Positions 1 to 12,256 of a stretch of 64,000 nt of DNA are shown in pieces. This DNA is from Cycas panzhihuaensis. Its lineage: Eukaryota > Cycadophyta. A program made the position numbers and the translations under genes. Where the stretch lies: the NCBI GenBank assembly GCA_023213395.1, contig CM041465.1, positions 161,703,741-161,767,740 of the forward strand, read 5' to 3'. The stretch's first letter is position 1; every line of letters begins with the position of its first letter. Below the pieces are notes generated by a model. That model ran no database searches. It saw only the letters and a list, made by a program, of their open reading frames with translations, and was not told where the DNA came from.

Positions 1-446
1 CAAACTCTTACAATCCAACTTCTTTTGATGTGTATATATGATGTATGCATATGCAATACACCCAATTATACTCTTCAAGGATAATGTCACAAATAATATT
101 AATATGTATCCTATTTAAAATGTAAAAAGTTATTGTAATAGCTTCTGCCCAAAACATAGGAGGTAGATTCTTACCATGTAACATGCACCTCACTATGTCT
201 ATTATGGTATGATTCTTCCTTTCTGTAATACCATTTTACTGTGGGGTATCCACGACAATCAACTCCTATTTGATATTATGATCAAGGCAAAATTGATTAA
301 AGATATTATTGGCATATACCTTTCTATTATCCCTCCTTAAAATCTTAATTTTCTTATTATATTAATTTTTAATATTAACTTTTCATTCACAAAATCAAAT
401 AAGTATATTAGGCTTATTTTTCTTCTCAAATATATCACATAGGCTT
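1..446 (-). pseudogene. Ty1/copia integrase fragment, minus strand
   Basis: Read on the minus strand, this is the C-terminal half of a copia integrase core. It has a TPQ-stop-NG motif (from TPQQNG), an ERKN stretch, then RCMLHGKNLPPMFWAEA and YILNR, the usual copia order. It is the same sequence as 4613-5093, beginning with the identical CAAACTCTTACAATCC, but lacks about 46 bp present there near position 67. It is cut by the window edge on its downstream side and ends at about 446 where a plus-strand copia begins. Stops interrupt the frame, so it is a dead fragment. Confidence 0.85.
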
Positions 447-2761
447 CTTTACTAAAAATCAAAACAAGACTTATAAGGAGAATGAAATGTGAGATAATAA
501 AGTCTTGTTATTCATCTTTTGTATATTAGAAAACCATATCTTTTCAAGAGTCAGTGATGCAATTACATCAGAGGAGGCATGGAATGCTTTGAAAACTACC
601 GATCAAAGAGCTACTATATTAAAACTCTAAACACAAAGGAGTAAGTTTAAAAATTATAGGACAAATAATAATGAAAGGATATATGATTTTATAACTAAGG
701 TATAAGGCTTAATCAATCAAATTAGGGCCTTAAATGAAGTCATTAGTGGTAGAAAAGATCTGAAGATATGTTAGTATCATAAAAATATTTGAAATGATAG
801 TAACAAGTATTGATGTCTCTAAAAACCTAACTACACTCAAGATTGATTAACTTAGTGCAATGTTACTTGTTATTAAATAGAAGAAGGAGGGTAATGTATC
901 ATTAGAATATACATTTTCTACTAAGACAAAGATTAGTCCAACCTTTAAAGGCCAAAGTTCTAGGGGAAAAGGATAATATCCTTAAGGAAGAGGATAAAAC
1001 CTCAAAAACCAAGGGTAATTTTATCAAAGATAAGATCAAACTTATTAAATTCAAGGGCAAGGATAATATTATTAAGACCAAGGTCAATTCTATTAAGGTT
1101 AAGATTATTCCATGAAGGACAAGGTCAATGACAAAGATAATACTATTAAGGCCAATTTAACCAAGGCCAAGGATAAGGTTTTAGAACTCAAGGAAGAGGT
1201 AAGGGATAAAGTCCAAAGGGAAAGAACTAAGGACAAAGAGGAATAAGTCATAGATATAGAAAAATAATGCAATGTTCTTATTATTATAGAAGTGGACACT
1301 TAAAAATAAATCATTTCACAAAAATCTCTAACATGCAAAGAGGAGTAACTAATATAATAGTTGAAGAACCAAAAAAAAATGAGAGACTCTTCCTATTAAG
1401 CCTAATAACCAATGAAGATAAAGATAATTAGTATATTGACTCAAGATACTCTATTCATATGACACATAAAAAAGAATGGTTCAAGGAGTTGGACAACATA
1501 AAAAAATGTAAAATCATATTTATAGATAAATACTACTTAAGATGTGATTGGTAAAGGAATTATAGCCATCCAAACAAACTTTAGAGAAGCTAGATATAAC
1601 AATGATATATTCCATATCCTTACAATTTGAAAAAAACTTATTATCAATGAGATAAATGATAGAGCAAGAATATAAGGTTATCTTTAACAATGGTGAGTGT
1701 ATAATTAAGGAAAAGTTAAGGAATAAAGTAATAGCTGCTAAGGGTCAAATGACTAGTGATAGATTATTTAAACTAGCTATTTCCCCAAATGATTATTATG
1801 CCTTGAAGGTATTAATTAATGTGAATAATGAGACTTGGTATAAAAGACTTAGCTATATAAACTATAATAGATTAATATTAATAGAAAGATGGAAATGGTG
1901 ATTGGTGTGCCTAATATTGAACATGGCAAAGAAGTCTATAAAGATTGTATATTAGGCCAACAATAAAGAAAAGGATTTCCTAATGACAATTATAGGGAAA
2001 ATGGGCCTATTTAACTAGTGTACACATATTTATATAGACTAATAGATGTACCTTCACTTAGAGGAGCCAAGTACTTCATAACTTTCATCGATGAATTTAT
2101 AAGAATGACTTGGATTTATTTTCTCAAGTTTAAACCAAATATATTTCAATATTTTATTGATTTTAAAGTCATGATAAAAAGTCATAGTGGGCATAAGATA
2201 TTAACACTTAGATTAGATAGTAGGAAAGAATTCATTTCGAGTAAATTTAAGGACTATTACAACTACTTTGGAATAAGAAAACAACTTACTAATCCTTACA
2301 TCCCTTAATAAAATGGGGTTATAGAAAGGATAAATAGGACCATTATTGAAATGGTTAGGAGTATTCTTAAGGATAGGCATCTTGGCATTGAGTATTAGGT
2401 ATAGGCTAAGCAAATATACAACTAAGGTAGTGAGATGGATGGCACTTAATAAAGCTTGGACAAGTCACAATCTAAGCATCAAATACTTAAGATTTTTTAG
2501 GTACATAAATTATGCACATATTTTAGAACAAACAAGAATAAAATTAAACAATAAAAATTCTAAGTAGATATTTATAGGATATAGTAACTCATCAAGATCC
2601 TATAAATTATATGACACTAAGAGTAAAAAAATTATCATGAGTGGAGATGTCATCTTCAAGGAAGATGAATTCTATCAAGAGGAAGTTATTAAAAAGAACA
2701 AAGGTAAAAGTATTATGATTGAAGTAGACTCTAACTTAAGTGGTATAAATATACCTAGTAC
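447..2761 (+). pseudogene. Ty1/copia gag-protease-integrase fragment, plus strand
   Basis: Translation with stops ignored gives the copia order. A UBN2-type gag lies at about 540-870 (SDAITSEEAWNALKTT, then a segment like NESINDF). A lysine/glycine-rich, strongly purine-rich linker follows at about 950-1250. A CCHC knuckle remnant is near 1270-1315 (CSYYYRSGHLKINH). A protease segment sits at about 1430-1500 (YIDSRYSIHMT, from LDSGxSxHMT), a GAG-pre-integrase segment at 1656-1901 (ETWYKRLSYINYN), the integrase core at about 2018-2400 (FITFIDEFIRMTWIY, LDSRKEF, NGVIERINRTI) and the post-core domain at 2440-2720 (IFIGYSNSSRSYKLYD). No RT or LTR remains. It stops where the next minus-strand LTR begins. 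Many stops and frameshifts are present. Confidence 0.85.
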
Positions 2762-3073
2762 TATAAGGAATCAACAAGCAATAGATCATTTATACACATA
2801 ACAGACATAAAAGGAGTAAGCACATCGAATAGATTTGACATAGAAAACCTTGCATAAAAATCTAGCATAGAAAGATATTATTATATTATTACAAATCCAT
2901 AAAACATAATGGACTTTAGATCCCTCTAAGTAGATCCATAAGCACCTCAAATAATACATTAATATTACATCCGTCGATCTAAATAATATCATAATATCAC
3001 ATCATATATATTTATATAATATTTCACCACATTTATATTAATTAAGATAAGTGGATCTAATACCAATTTAACA
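2762..3073 (-). repeat. 3' LTR of minus-strand copia element
   Basis: This aligns along its length with the LTR at 59312-59623, also 312 bp, including the shared stretches ATCATTTATA and AATGGACTTT(A/G)GAT. Its inner edge is the CA before ACCCCCATTAATA, the complement of an AAT-GGGGG purine tract just upstream of a TGTTAA LTR start. The outer TG is mutated. Confidence 0.75.
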
Positions 3074-3417
3074 CCCCCATTAATATAAAAATGGGTCTTG
3101 AAGTCCTCCTAAGGGTTGTTCTAACCTTTTTCTTTATCCTTGTTGATAGATACCCCCTTAAGGATAACTTCACTAAGTCCCAAATTTACACAAATCTTAA
3201 TAAAGTAATATTTAGTAAGAGCTTTGGTGAGTACATCTATAAGTTATTCTTTACTTGGTATAAACTCAACATGAAACTTCCCTAATCTGATCTACTCATA
3301 GATGTAATAGTGTTGAATCTTGATGTGCTTCATATATATGTGAAATTCTAATTTCTTTGAAAGGCAAATAACACTCTAATTATTAATGTGTATAACAAAT
3401 GTACTAGATAATATTTC

Positions 3418-3422
3418 AAGAG
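3418..3422. repeat. TRIM target-site duplication, left (AAGAG)
   Basis: AAGAG here is repeated exactly at 3724-3728, directly outside the two TRIM ends. The paralogous empty site reads AAAAG. Confidence 0.85.
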
Positions 3423-3723
3423 AGTTATACACTTAGGTGGTCTTCATTAACACCTTGATATTTCAGTATAATAGTCCATTACAAATGGTATCAGAGCCAA
3501 GGTCACAGGTTTAATTCTTAGAGAGGCTGACCTTAGAAGGGATGACCTTGGTACAGTGTCAGCATAGTAGTGTCTGTTTGAGGTCTAATGAGGTATGAAA
3601 TTACTGAGAGTGGGTTACCAAGAGTGGGTCATTGAGACATCAACACCTTATTGGGGAGGTAATGTTACACACTTGGGTGCTCTTCACTAATACCTTAAGG
3701 TTTTATTATAATAGTTCATTACA
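3423..3723 (+). mobile_element. TRIM, 301 bp, with 61-bp LTRs
   Basis: Two 61-bp direct repeats (3423-3483 and 3663-3723) bound a 179-bp noncoding interior. Right after the left repeat and a 2-bp spacer is TGGTATCAGAGCC (3486-3498), a perfect initiator-tRNA-Met primer-binding site. Just before the right repeat is a purine tract, GGGGAGG (3653-3659). Both repeats end in CATTACA. The right one starts TG; the left one starts AG. A 5-bp duplication AAGAG flanks it (3418-3422 and 3724-3728). The copia copy at 59970 has the uninterrupted site (CCAAAAGTCTCC). This is a terminal-repeat retrotransposon in miniature. It codes for nothing and would depend on another element's proteins. Confidence 0.92.
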
Positions 3724-5093
3724 AAGAGTCTCTAAAAGTCCCTATAAGCATATAACTTCCCTCATACTAAAAGTTAGTCATGAGTACTCAACCTTTTCCT
3801 TGACAAAACCAAGAGGTTGAGCCATGTAGATATCCTCTCTTAAGTCTCTATTTAGGAATGTTAACTCTATGTCCATTTGATATAACTCCCAACCAAATGC
3901 AGTTACTAAAACAAGGATCAATTAAACTATTGACATCTTGGAGACTGGTGTAAATGTCTTCTCATATTCAATTCCTTCATTCTATTTAAAACCCTATATA
4001 ATAGGTCTAACTTTATACTTATCTACCTCTCCATTGGAATGATACTTTATCTTATAGACCCACTTACATTTAACTAGGTTCTTAGATAGAGGTAAAGGAA
4101 CCAAATCCTATGTATCATTCTTCATAAGTGAACTATACTCCTCCTCCATTGTAGCTTTCTATTGTTGATCCTCTTTTACTTCCTTATATGAAATGGGATA
4201 ACTGAAATCATTAGTGTTTACCACCAAAGTTTGACAGGCATACTAACTCCTTATTCTTTGACCATCCTCTATAGCTTCAACCCTCATACTAAAGTTTTCA
4301 ATGGTCTTCCTATCCCATAAGAGAACATAGGGTGTTATTCATACCTCTTATTATAATGGCTTCTTATCATCACTCCCACTAGGTCCTACTTCTATTTTTG
4401 ACATAATGTTAAGCTCATGAACCTCCACACCTATTGAAACATGACTAGAAAATAGAAGAAGTTGAGAGTAAAAGGTATCTTCAAATAACCTCTTAGTATG
4501 ACATGTCATTAACTCATCAAACTCAATATCTTAACTAACCAAAAGTTTCTTCCCCTATAGATCCTAAAGTCTATAAGCCTTATTCTCTTATAAGTACCCC
4601 ACAAAAATACACTTCAAACTCTTACAATCCAACTTCTTTTGATGTGTATCTATGATGTGTGCATATGTAATGTACCCAAATATCTTGAAATAGTTAATAG
4701 AAGGTTTCTAATTGGTCTAAGACTTTTCAAGGATAATGCCACAAATAGTTTTAGTATGTACCCTATTTAAAATGTAAAAAGTTATCGCAATAACTTCTAC
4801 CCAAAACATAAGAGGTATATTCTTACCATGTAACATGCACCTCACTATCTCCATCATGGTATGATTCTTCCTTTCTATAATACCATTTTATTGTGGGGTA
4901 TGTAGGATAATCAACTCCTATTTGATACCATGATTAAGGCAATATTGATTAAAGATATTATTGTCATATTCCTTTCCATTATCCCTCCTTAAAATCTTTA
5001 TTTTCTTATTAGATTCATTTTCAACATTAACTTTCCATTTATAAAATCAAATAAAAATATTAGACTTATCTTTCTTCTTAAATATCTCACATG

Positions 5094-5429
5094 ACACTCA
5101 AATTTATTATGAGGCTATACATTTTGGTCACATTGGACTCCATATGACTGGGGTTTTTGCTTTAAAAATGGATAGACTTAAAGAGTTTATAAGTTGTTTT
5201 AAATATATTTTCTAAAATTAAAAAGGTTATTTGATATTTCAATTTTTTAAAAGTCCACCAGCCCCTTAACTCCTTAGTTAGTAGTCATATAGGCTTGTTG
5301 TATGACTAAGAGCTGCTTTAGAAGAGCCTTAATCCAAATCCCTACTATTTCACCTTCATAAAGAGGTTACTACATTATTTTGGGCATATATTTTCAATAA
5401 GATAAGTATTTATTAGTTGATAGTTATGT
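5094..5429. other. Unclassified AT-rich spacer
   Basis: About 340 bp with no recognisable coding motif, between the truncated copia integrase and the tandem array. No long open frame, LTR end or tRNA-like site was seen. Confidence 0.5.
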
Positions 5430-8400
5430 GTATATGTATGTTTGAATTGTTCCACATTCATGAGTTGGCTACCCTCTCACATAAAATTAAGGTAAAACAC
5501 ACATCTATAACTTTGTCAATCCAAAAAGAGCATTTGAGGATGAGAAGCTAAAAATATGTGATATAGTGCAACTACACCAATTCACTTGCTTCTTAGTACT
5601 AACAAATACTTAGAAGAATTGATTATTGATGATTCATGTGATTGAGTCCCTAGTTTCCCTTGTGTTGCATGCCTTATTCTGCTCATATGTCCTAGTATTC
5701 TATCTTGGTCATTGCCACTTGGGTTAGTGAGTTATCACTTAGTTGCATGTAATGTATCACATTTATTTGGTAGATTTCACACATTCATGGGATGTGATAT
5801 ATGTGTATGTGTGTGTGAATTATCCCACATCCATAAGTTAGCTAGATTCTCATATGAATATAAGGTAAAACACACCCCTATAACTTTTCTAATCCGAAAA
5901 GAGCCTTTGAGAGTGAGAAGCTTGAAACGTGTAATACAGTGCAACTACATCGATCCATGTTACTCCTCAGTACTAATAAATTCTTAGAATGGTTGATTAT
6001 TGATGATTTATGTGATCAAGTCCCTAGATTCCTTATGTTGCATGCTTTATTCCACTCATATCTCCTAGTTCTCTTATGTATATCCTTCGTTGGGTAGATT
6101 TTCCACATTTATGGGATGTGGTATATGTGTGTGTTATGGGATGTGGTATGTGTGTATGTGTGTGTGTGAATTATCTCACATTCATGAGTTGGTTAGAATC
6201 TCATTTGAATATAAGGTGAAATACACCCTTACAAGTTTACTAATCTAGAAAAAAAACCTTTGAGGGTGAGAAGCCTGAAACGTATGATGTAATGTAACCA
6301 CATTGATCCATATTGCTCCCTGATACTAATAAATAATTAGAAGGGTTGATTATTGATGATTCATATGATCGAGTCCCTAGCATTTCTTATGTTGCATGCC
6401 TTATTCCACTCATATCTCCTAGTTGTACTCTATCTTAGTTGTTGCTACTTGGGTTGGTAGGTTGTCGCTTAGTTAGATGTGATGTATCCTCTTCATTGGG
6501 TAGATTTCCTATGTTCAAGAGATGTGGTGTATGTGAATTATCCCACATTCATGAGTTGGCTAGACTCTCACATGAATATAAGATAAAACACACCCCTGTA
6601 ACTTTTCCAATTTGTAAAGAGCCTTTGAGGGTTTAAAACATATGATACAATATAACCACATCAATTTGCGTTGCTCCTTAGTACTAACAAATGCTTAGAA
6701 GGGTTGATTATTAATGACTCATGTGATTAAGTCTCTAGATTTCCTTGTGCTATATGGTGTATTCCACTTATACCACTTATATCTCCTAGTACCTTATCTT
6801 GATTATTGCAACTTAGATTGGTGGATTATCGCTCAGTTAGATGTGATGTATCCTCTTCATTGGGTAGATTTCTCACATTCATGGGATGTCGTATATGTGT
6901 ATGTGTGTGTGAATTATCCTACATTCATGAGTTAGCCAGACTTTGACATGAATATAAGGTAAAATATAGCCTGACAACTTTGCCAATCTGAAAAAAGACT
7001 TTGAGGGTGAGAAGCTCAAAGTGTGTAATATAGTATAACCATATTGATCCACATTACTCCTTGGTACTAACAAATGTTTAGAAGGGTTGATTAGTTATGA
7101 TTCATGTGATTGAGTACCTAACTTCCCTTGTGTTTCATGCCTTATTCCACTTATATTTCCTAATACCCTGTCTTAGCTACTGCCACTTAGGTTGGTAGGT
7201 TGTTGCGTAGTTAGATGTGATGTATCCCCTTCATTGGGTAGATTTTCCACTTTCATGGGATGCTATGTTTTTAGATATAAATTATCCCATATTTATAAGT
7301 TATATAGACTCTCATATGAATATAATGTTAAACACTCCCCTACAACTTTACTAATCTAGAAAGAGCCTTTGAGTATAAGAAGCCTGAAACTTGTGATACA
7401 GTGCAACCACATCAATCCATGTTGCTCCTTAGTACTAACAAATACTTAGAAGGATTGATTATTGATAATTCATATGATCGAGTCCCTAACATCCTTTGTG
7501 TTGATTGAGTCCCTAACTTTCTTTCTGTTGCATGCTTTATTCTATTGATATCTCTTAGTACTTTGTCTTGGCTGTTCCTACTTAAGTTAGAGGGTTGTCA
7601 TTCTATTGGATATGATACATCCCTTTCATTAGATAAATTTTCCATATTCATGGGATGTGGTATGTGTATATATATGTGTGAATTATTTTACATTCATGAG
7701 TTAGATAAACACTCTCATAAATATAAGGTAAAACACATTCCTATAGCTTTGCCAAACCAAAAATAGCCTTTGAGGGTAAGAAGTTGAAATATATGATACA
7801 GTACAACTACATCAATCCACGTTGCTCCTTGGTACTAAAACATGCTTAGAAGGGTTGATTATTGATGATTTATGTGATTAAGTCCCTGGCTTCCCTTGTG
7901 TTGTATGCCTTATTCGACTCATATCTCCTAGTACTCTGTCTTGGTCATTGCCACTTGGGTTGGTGGTTTTCACTTAGTTGAATGTGATGTATCTCCTTAA
8001 TTGGGTAGATTTCCCACGTTCATGGGATATGGAGTGTGTATGAATTATTCCACATTCATGAGTTAGACAGATTCTTACATGAATATAAGGTAAAACACAC
8101 CATTACAACTCTGCTAATTTGGAAAGAATCTTTGAGGTTGAGAAGTCTAAAACATATGATACAATGCAACCACATCGATCCATGTTGCTCCTAACAAATA
8201 CTTAGAAGGGTTGATTATTAATGATTCATATGATTGAGTCCCTAACTTCCCTTATGTTGCACACATTTTTCCACTTATATTTCCTTGTACTCTATCTTAG
8301 CTTTTACCATTTATATTGGTGGATTATCGCTTAGTTGGATATGATGTATCTCCTTCATTAGGTAGATTTTCAATTTTCATAGGATGTAGAGTTTATGTAT

Positions 8401-11400
8401 GTGTGTGTGAATTATCCCACATTTATAAGTTGGTCAAACTCTCACATGAATATAAGGGAAAACACGCCCCTATAATTTTGCTAATCTAAAAAGAGCCTTT
8501 GAGGATGAGAAGCTTGAAATGTTTGATACAGTGTAAATACACTAATCTACATTAGTCCTAGTACTAACAAATGCTTAGAAAGGTTGATTATTAATGATTT
8601 AGATAATTGAATCATTGGCTTCCTTTGTGTTGCATGCCTTATTCTACTCATATTTACTAGTACTCTATCTTAGTCATTGTCATTTGGTTTAATGGGTTAT
8701 TGCTTAGTTAGATATGATGTATCCCCTTCATTGGGTAGATTTCCCACATTCATGGGATGTGGTATGTGTCTATATATGTGTGAATTATCCCACATTCATA
8801 AGTTGGCTAGACTCTCACATGAATATAAGGTAAAACACACCCCTATAACTTAACTAATTCAATAAGAGCCTTTGAGGGTAAGAAGCCTAAAATGTGTGAT
8901 ACAATACAACCCATTAATCCATATTGCTCCTTAGTACTAATAAATGCTTAGAAAGGTTAATTATTGATGATTCATATAATCAAGTCCCTAGCTTCCCTTA
9001 TGATGTGATATATCCCCTTTGTTAGATAGATTTCCCACATTTATGGGATGTGGTATGTGTGTATATATGTGTGAATTATCCCACATTCATAAGTTAGCTA
9101 GACTTTTACATAAATATAAGGTAAAATACACTTTTATAACTTTGCCAATCCAGAAGGAGCCTTTGAGGGTGAGAATCCTAAAACATGTCATACAATGTAA
9201 TCATACTTATCTACATTACTCCTCAATACTAATAATTGATTAAAAGGGTGGATTATTAATGATTCATATGATTGAGTCCCTATCTTCCATTGTGTTTCAC
9301 TTCTTATTCAACTCATAGCTTCTAGTACTCTATCTTGGTTATTGCCATTTGTGTTGGTGGGTTATCACTTAGTTGGATGTGATGTATCCTTTTTATTAAG
9401 TAGATTTCCCACGTTCATGAGATGTGGTGTATGTATGTGTGTGTGAATTATCCCACATTCATAAGTTGGCTAGACTCTCACATGAATATAAGGTAAAATA
9501 CACCCCTATAACTTTGCCAATCTGAAAAGAGCCTTTGAGGGTGAGAAGCCTAAAATGCATGATATAATGTAATCACACTGATCTACGTTGCTCCCTAGTA
9601 ATAAAAAATATTTAGAAGGGTTAATGATTCATGTAATTGATCCCTTAGCTTCCATTGTGTTACATGGTTTATTCCACTTATATCTCCTAGTACTTTGTCT
9701 TGATCATTGCCACTTGGATTAGTGGGTTGTCACTAAGTTGGATGTGATGAATCCCCCTCATTGGGTAGATTTTTCATATTCATAGGATATGGTATGTAAG
9801 TGTGAATTATCCCACATTCATGAGTTGGCCAGACACACAAAAATATAAGGTAAAATACACCCCTATAACTTTAGCAATCCAGAATGAGCCTTTGAGGCTG
9901 AGAAGCCCAAAATGTATGAGATAGTACAATTACATCAATCCATGTTACTCATTTGCACTAATAAATACTTAAAAGGGTTAATTATTGATGATTTATATGA
10001 TTGATTATCTAACTTCCTTTGTACTACATGCCTTATTCCACTCATATTTCCTAGTACTGTGTCTTGGATAGTTCCACTTGGGTTGGTGGGTTATTGCTCA
10101 TTTATATATAATGTATCCCCTTCATTGGGTAGATTTTCCACTTTCATGAGATGCAGTGTTTATGTATGTGTGTGTGAATTGTCCCACATTCATAAGTTAG
10201 TTAGACTCTCATATGAATATAAGATAAAGCACACCCCTAGAACTTTGCCAATCTAGAAAGAGTCTTTAAGGGTGAGAAGCCCAAAACATGTGATATAATG
10301 CAACCACATTAGTCTACATTACTCTTCAATATTAATAAATCCTTAGAAGGGTTGATTATTAATGATCATGTGATTGAGTTTTTGGCTTCCATTGTTTTAC
10401 ATATCTTATTCCACTCATATCTCCTAGTACTTTGTCTTTGCTATTGCCACTTGGGTTGGTGGATTGTCACTCAGTTAGATGTGATGTATCCCCTTTATTG
10501 GGTAGATTTCCCATGTTCATGGGATGTGGTGTGTGTGTGTGTGTATGTATGTGTGAATTGTCCCACATTTATGAATTGGCTAAGCACTTACATGAATATA
10601 AGGTAAAACACACCCCTATAACTTTGCTAATCTAGAAAGAGCCTTTGAGGATGAGAAGCCCAGAATGTGTAATACAGTGCAACCATACCAATCTACATTG
10701 TTCCTTGGTACTAACAAATGCTTAAAAGGGTTGATTATTGATGATTCATATGATCAAGTTCCTAGCTCCCCTTTATGCTACACACCTTATTCACCCATAT
10801 CTCCTAATACTATGTCTTGGTCATTTCCACTTGGGTTGGTGGGTATCACTTAGTTGGATGTGATGTATCCCCTTAATTATATAGATTTCCCGTGTTCATA
10901 GGATGTGGTATACATGTATGTATATGTGAATTGTCCCACATTCAAGAGTTGGCTAGACTCTTACATGAATATAAGGTAATGCATACCCCTATAACTTTGT
11001 TAATCTAGAAAAAACTTTTGAGGGTGAGAAGCACGAGATGTATGATACAATGTAACCACACAATCCATATTGCTCCCTAGTACTAATAAATGATTAAAAG
11101 GGTTGATTATTGATGATTCATGTGATCAAGTACCTAGCTTTCCTTGTTTTGCATGTCTTATTTCACTCATATCTCTTAGTACTCTATCTTGCTCTTGCCA
11201 CTTAGTTTAGTAGGTTGTTGCTCAGTTGGATATGATGTATCCCCTTCATTGGGTAGATTTTCCACATTCATAGGTTGTGGTGTGTGTATGTGTATGTGTG
11301 AATTATTCCATATTCATGAGTTGGCTAGACTCTCATATGAATATAAGGTAAAACACACCCTTATAAATTTGCTAGTCTGGAAAGAACCTTTGAGGGTGAG

Positions 11401-12256
11401 AAGCCTGAAACATGTGATATAATGTAACCATATCGATCTACGTTGCTCTTTGGCACTAACAAATACTTAGAAGGGTTGATTATTGATGATTCATATGATT
11501 GAGTCCCTAGCTTCCTTTGTATTGCAAATCTTATTCCACTCATATCTCCTAGTACTTTGTCTTGGTTATTACCACTTGGGTTGGTGGGTTATTGCTCAAT
11601 TGAATGTGATGTATCCCCTTCATTGGGTATATTTATTATGTTCATGGGATGTGGTGTGTGTGTATGTACGTGTGAATTATCCTACATTTATAAGTTAGCC
11701 AAACTCTCACATAAATATAAAGTAAAACGCATCCCTATAACTTTGCCAATCTAAAAAGAGACTTTAAGGGTGAGAAGCCCAAAACATATGATATAGTGAA
11801 ACCAAACCAATCTATATTACTCCTTATTACTAACAAATGCTTAGAAGGGTTGATTATTGATGATTTATATGATCAAGTTCCTAGGTTCTCGTGTGCTACA
11901 TACCTTATTCCCCTTATATCTCTTAGTACTTTGTCTTAACCTTTACCACTTGGGTTGGTGAGTTATCACTCAATTGGATGTGATGTATCCCCTTCATTGG
12001 GTAGATTTCCTATATTCATGGGATCTCGTGTGTATGTGTGAATTATCCCACATTCATGAGTTAGTTAGACTCTCATATGAATATAAGGTAAAACACACCC
12101 CTATAGCTTTGTCAATCTAAAAAGAGCCTATGGCTATACTCTTATATGAATATAAGGTAAAACACATCCCTATAGCTTTGCCAATCAAAAAAGAGACTTT
12201 GAGGATGAGAAGCCTGAAACTTGTGATATAGTATAACCACATCGATCCACATTGCT
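5430..12256 (+). repeat. Tandem array, about 18 units of ~370 bp
   Basis: The phrase GATT(G/A)AGTCCCTAG recurs at about 5641, 6015, 6368, 6726, 7109, 7477, 7877, 8232, 8605, 8978, 9270, 9634, 9999, 10372, 10752, 11123, 11498 and 11871. Spacing is mostly 353-400 bp, with one shortened unit (8978 to 9270, 292 bp) and a small internal duplication near 7477-7515. Each unit holds, in order: TTGATTATTGATGATTCA, a pyrimidine-rich stretch, GTATCCCCTTCATTGGGTAG, a short GT/TATG microsatellite, GAATTATCCCACATTCATGA, and ACATGAATATAAGG followed by a purine-rich tail. The TCCCACATTCATGAGTTGG...GAATATAAGG block resembles the promoter part of plant LTRs. Divergence between units looks like 10-20 percent by eye. 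Short open frames recur in many units but drift in length and phase. Confidence 0.92.

Larger units (their letters stand above)
3074..5093 (-). pseudogene. Ty1/copia pol fragment with RT deletion, minus strand
   Basis: From right to left on the minus strand this reads integrase (4613-5093: RDNGKEYDNNIFNQYCLNHG, then the RCMLHGKN motif), the post-integrase domain (IFVGYL, then ENKAYRL), a linker, the start of RT (about 3830-4220: [36 protein letters not shown]) and then the last RNase H residues near 3080-3400. Compared with the fuller copy at 59624-63159, about 760 bp (roughly 60035-60790 there) are missing at about 3780. That removes the YVDD region and most of RNase H. A TRIM (3423-3723) interrupts it. 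The frame has many stops. Confidence 0.85.

Noticed and set aside
5712-11754. Recurring 60-90-codon ORFs in the tandem array (e.g. LPLGLVGY...SLGRF...GCGV...CELSHIHELARL)
   Set aside because: They recur because the unit recurs. Lengths, starts and stops vary between units, (GT)n is part of the frame, and unit length is not a multiple of three. No sign of selection on protein.
5430-12256. CRISPR-like interpretation of regularly spaced repeats
   Set aside because: Units are ~370 bp, diverged throughout and head-to-tail without unique spacers, in eukaryotic transposon-rich DNA.
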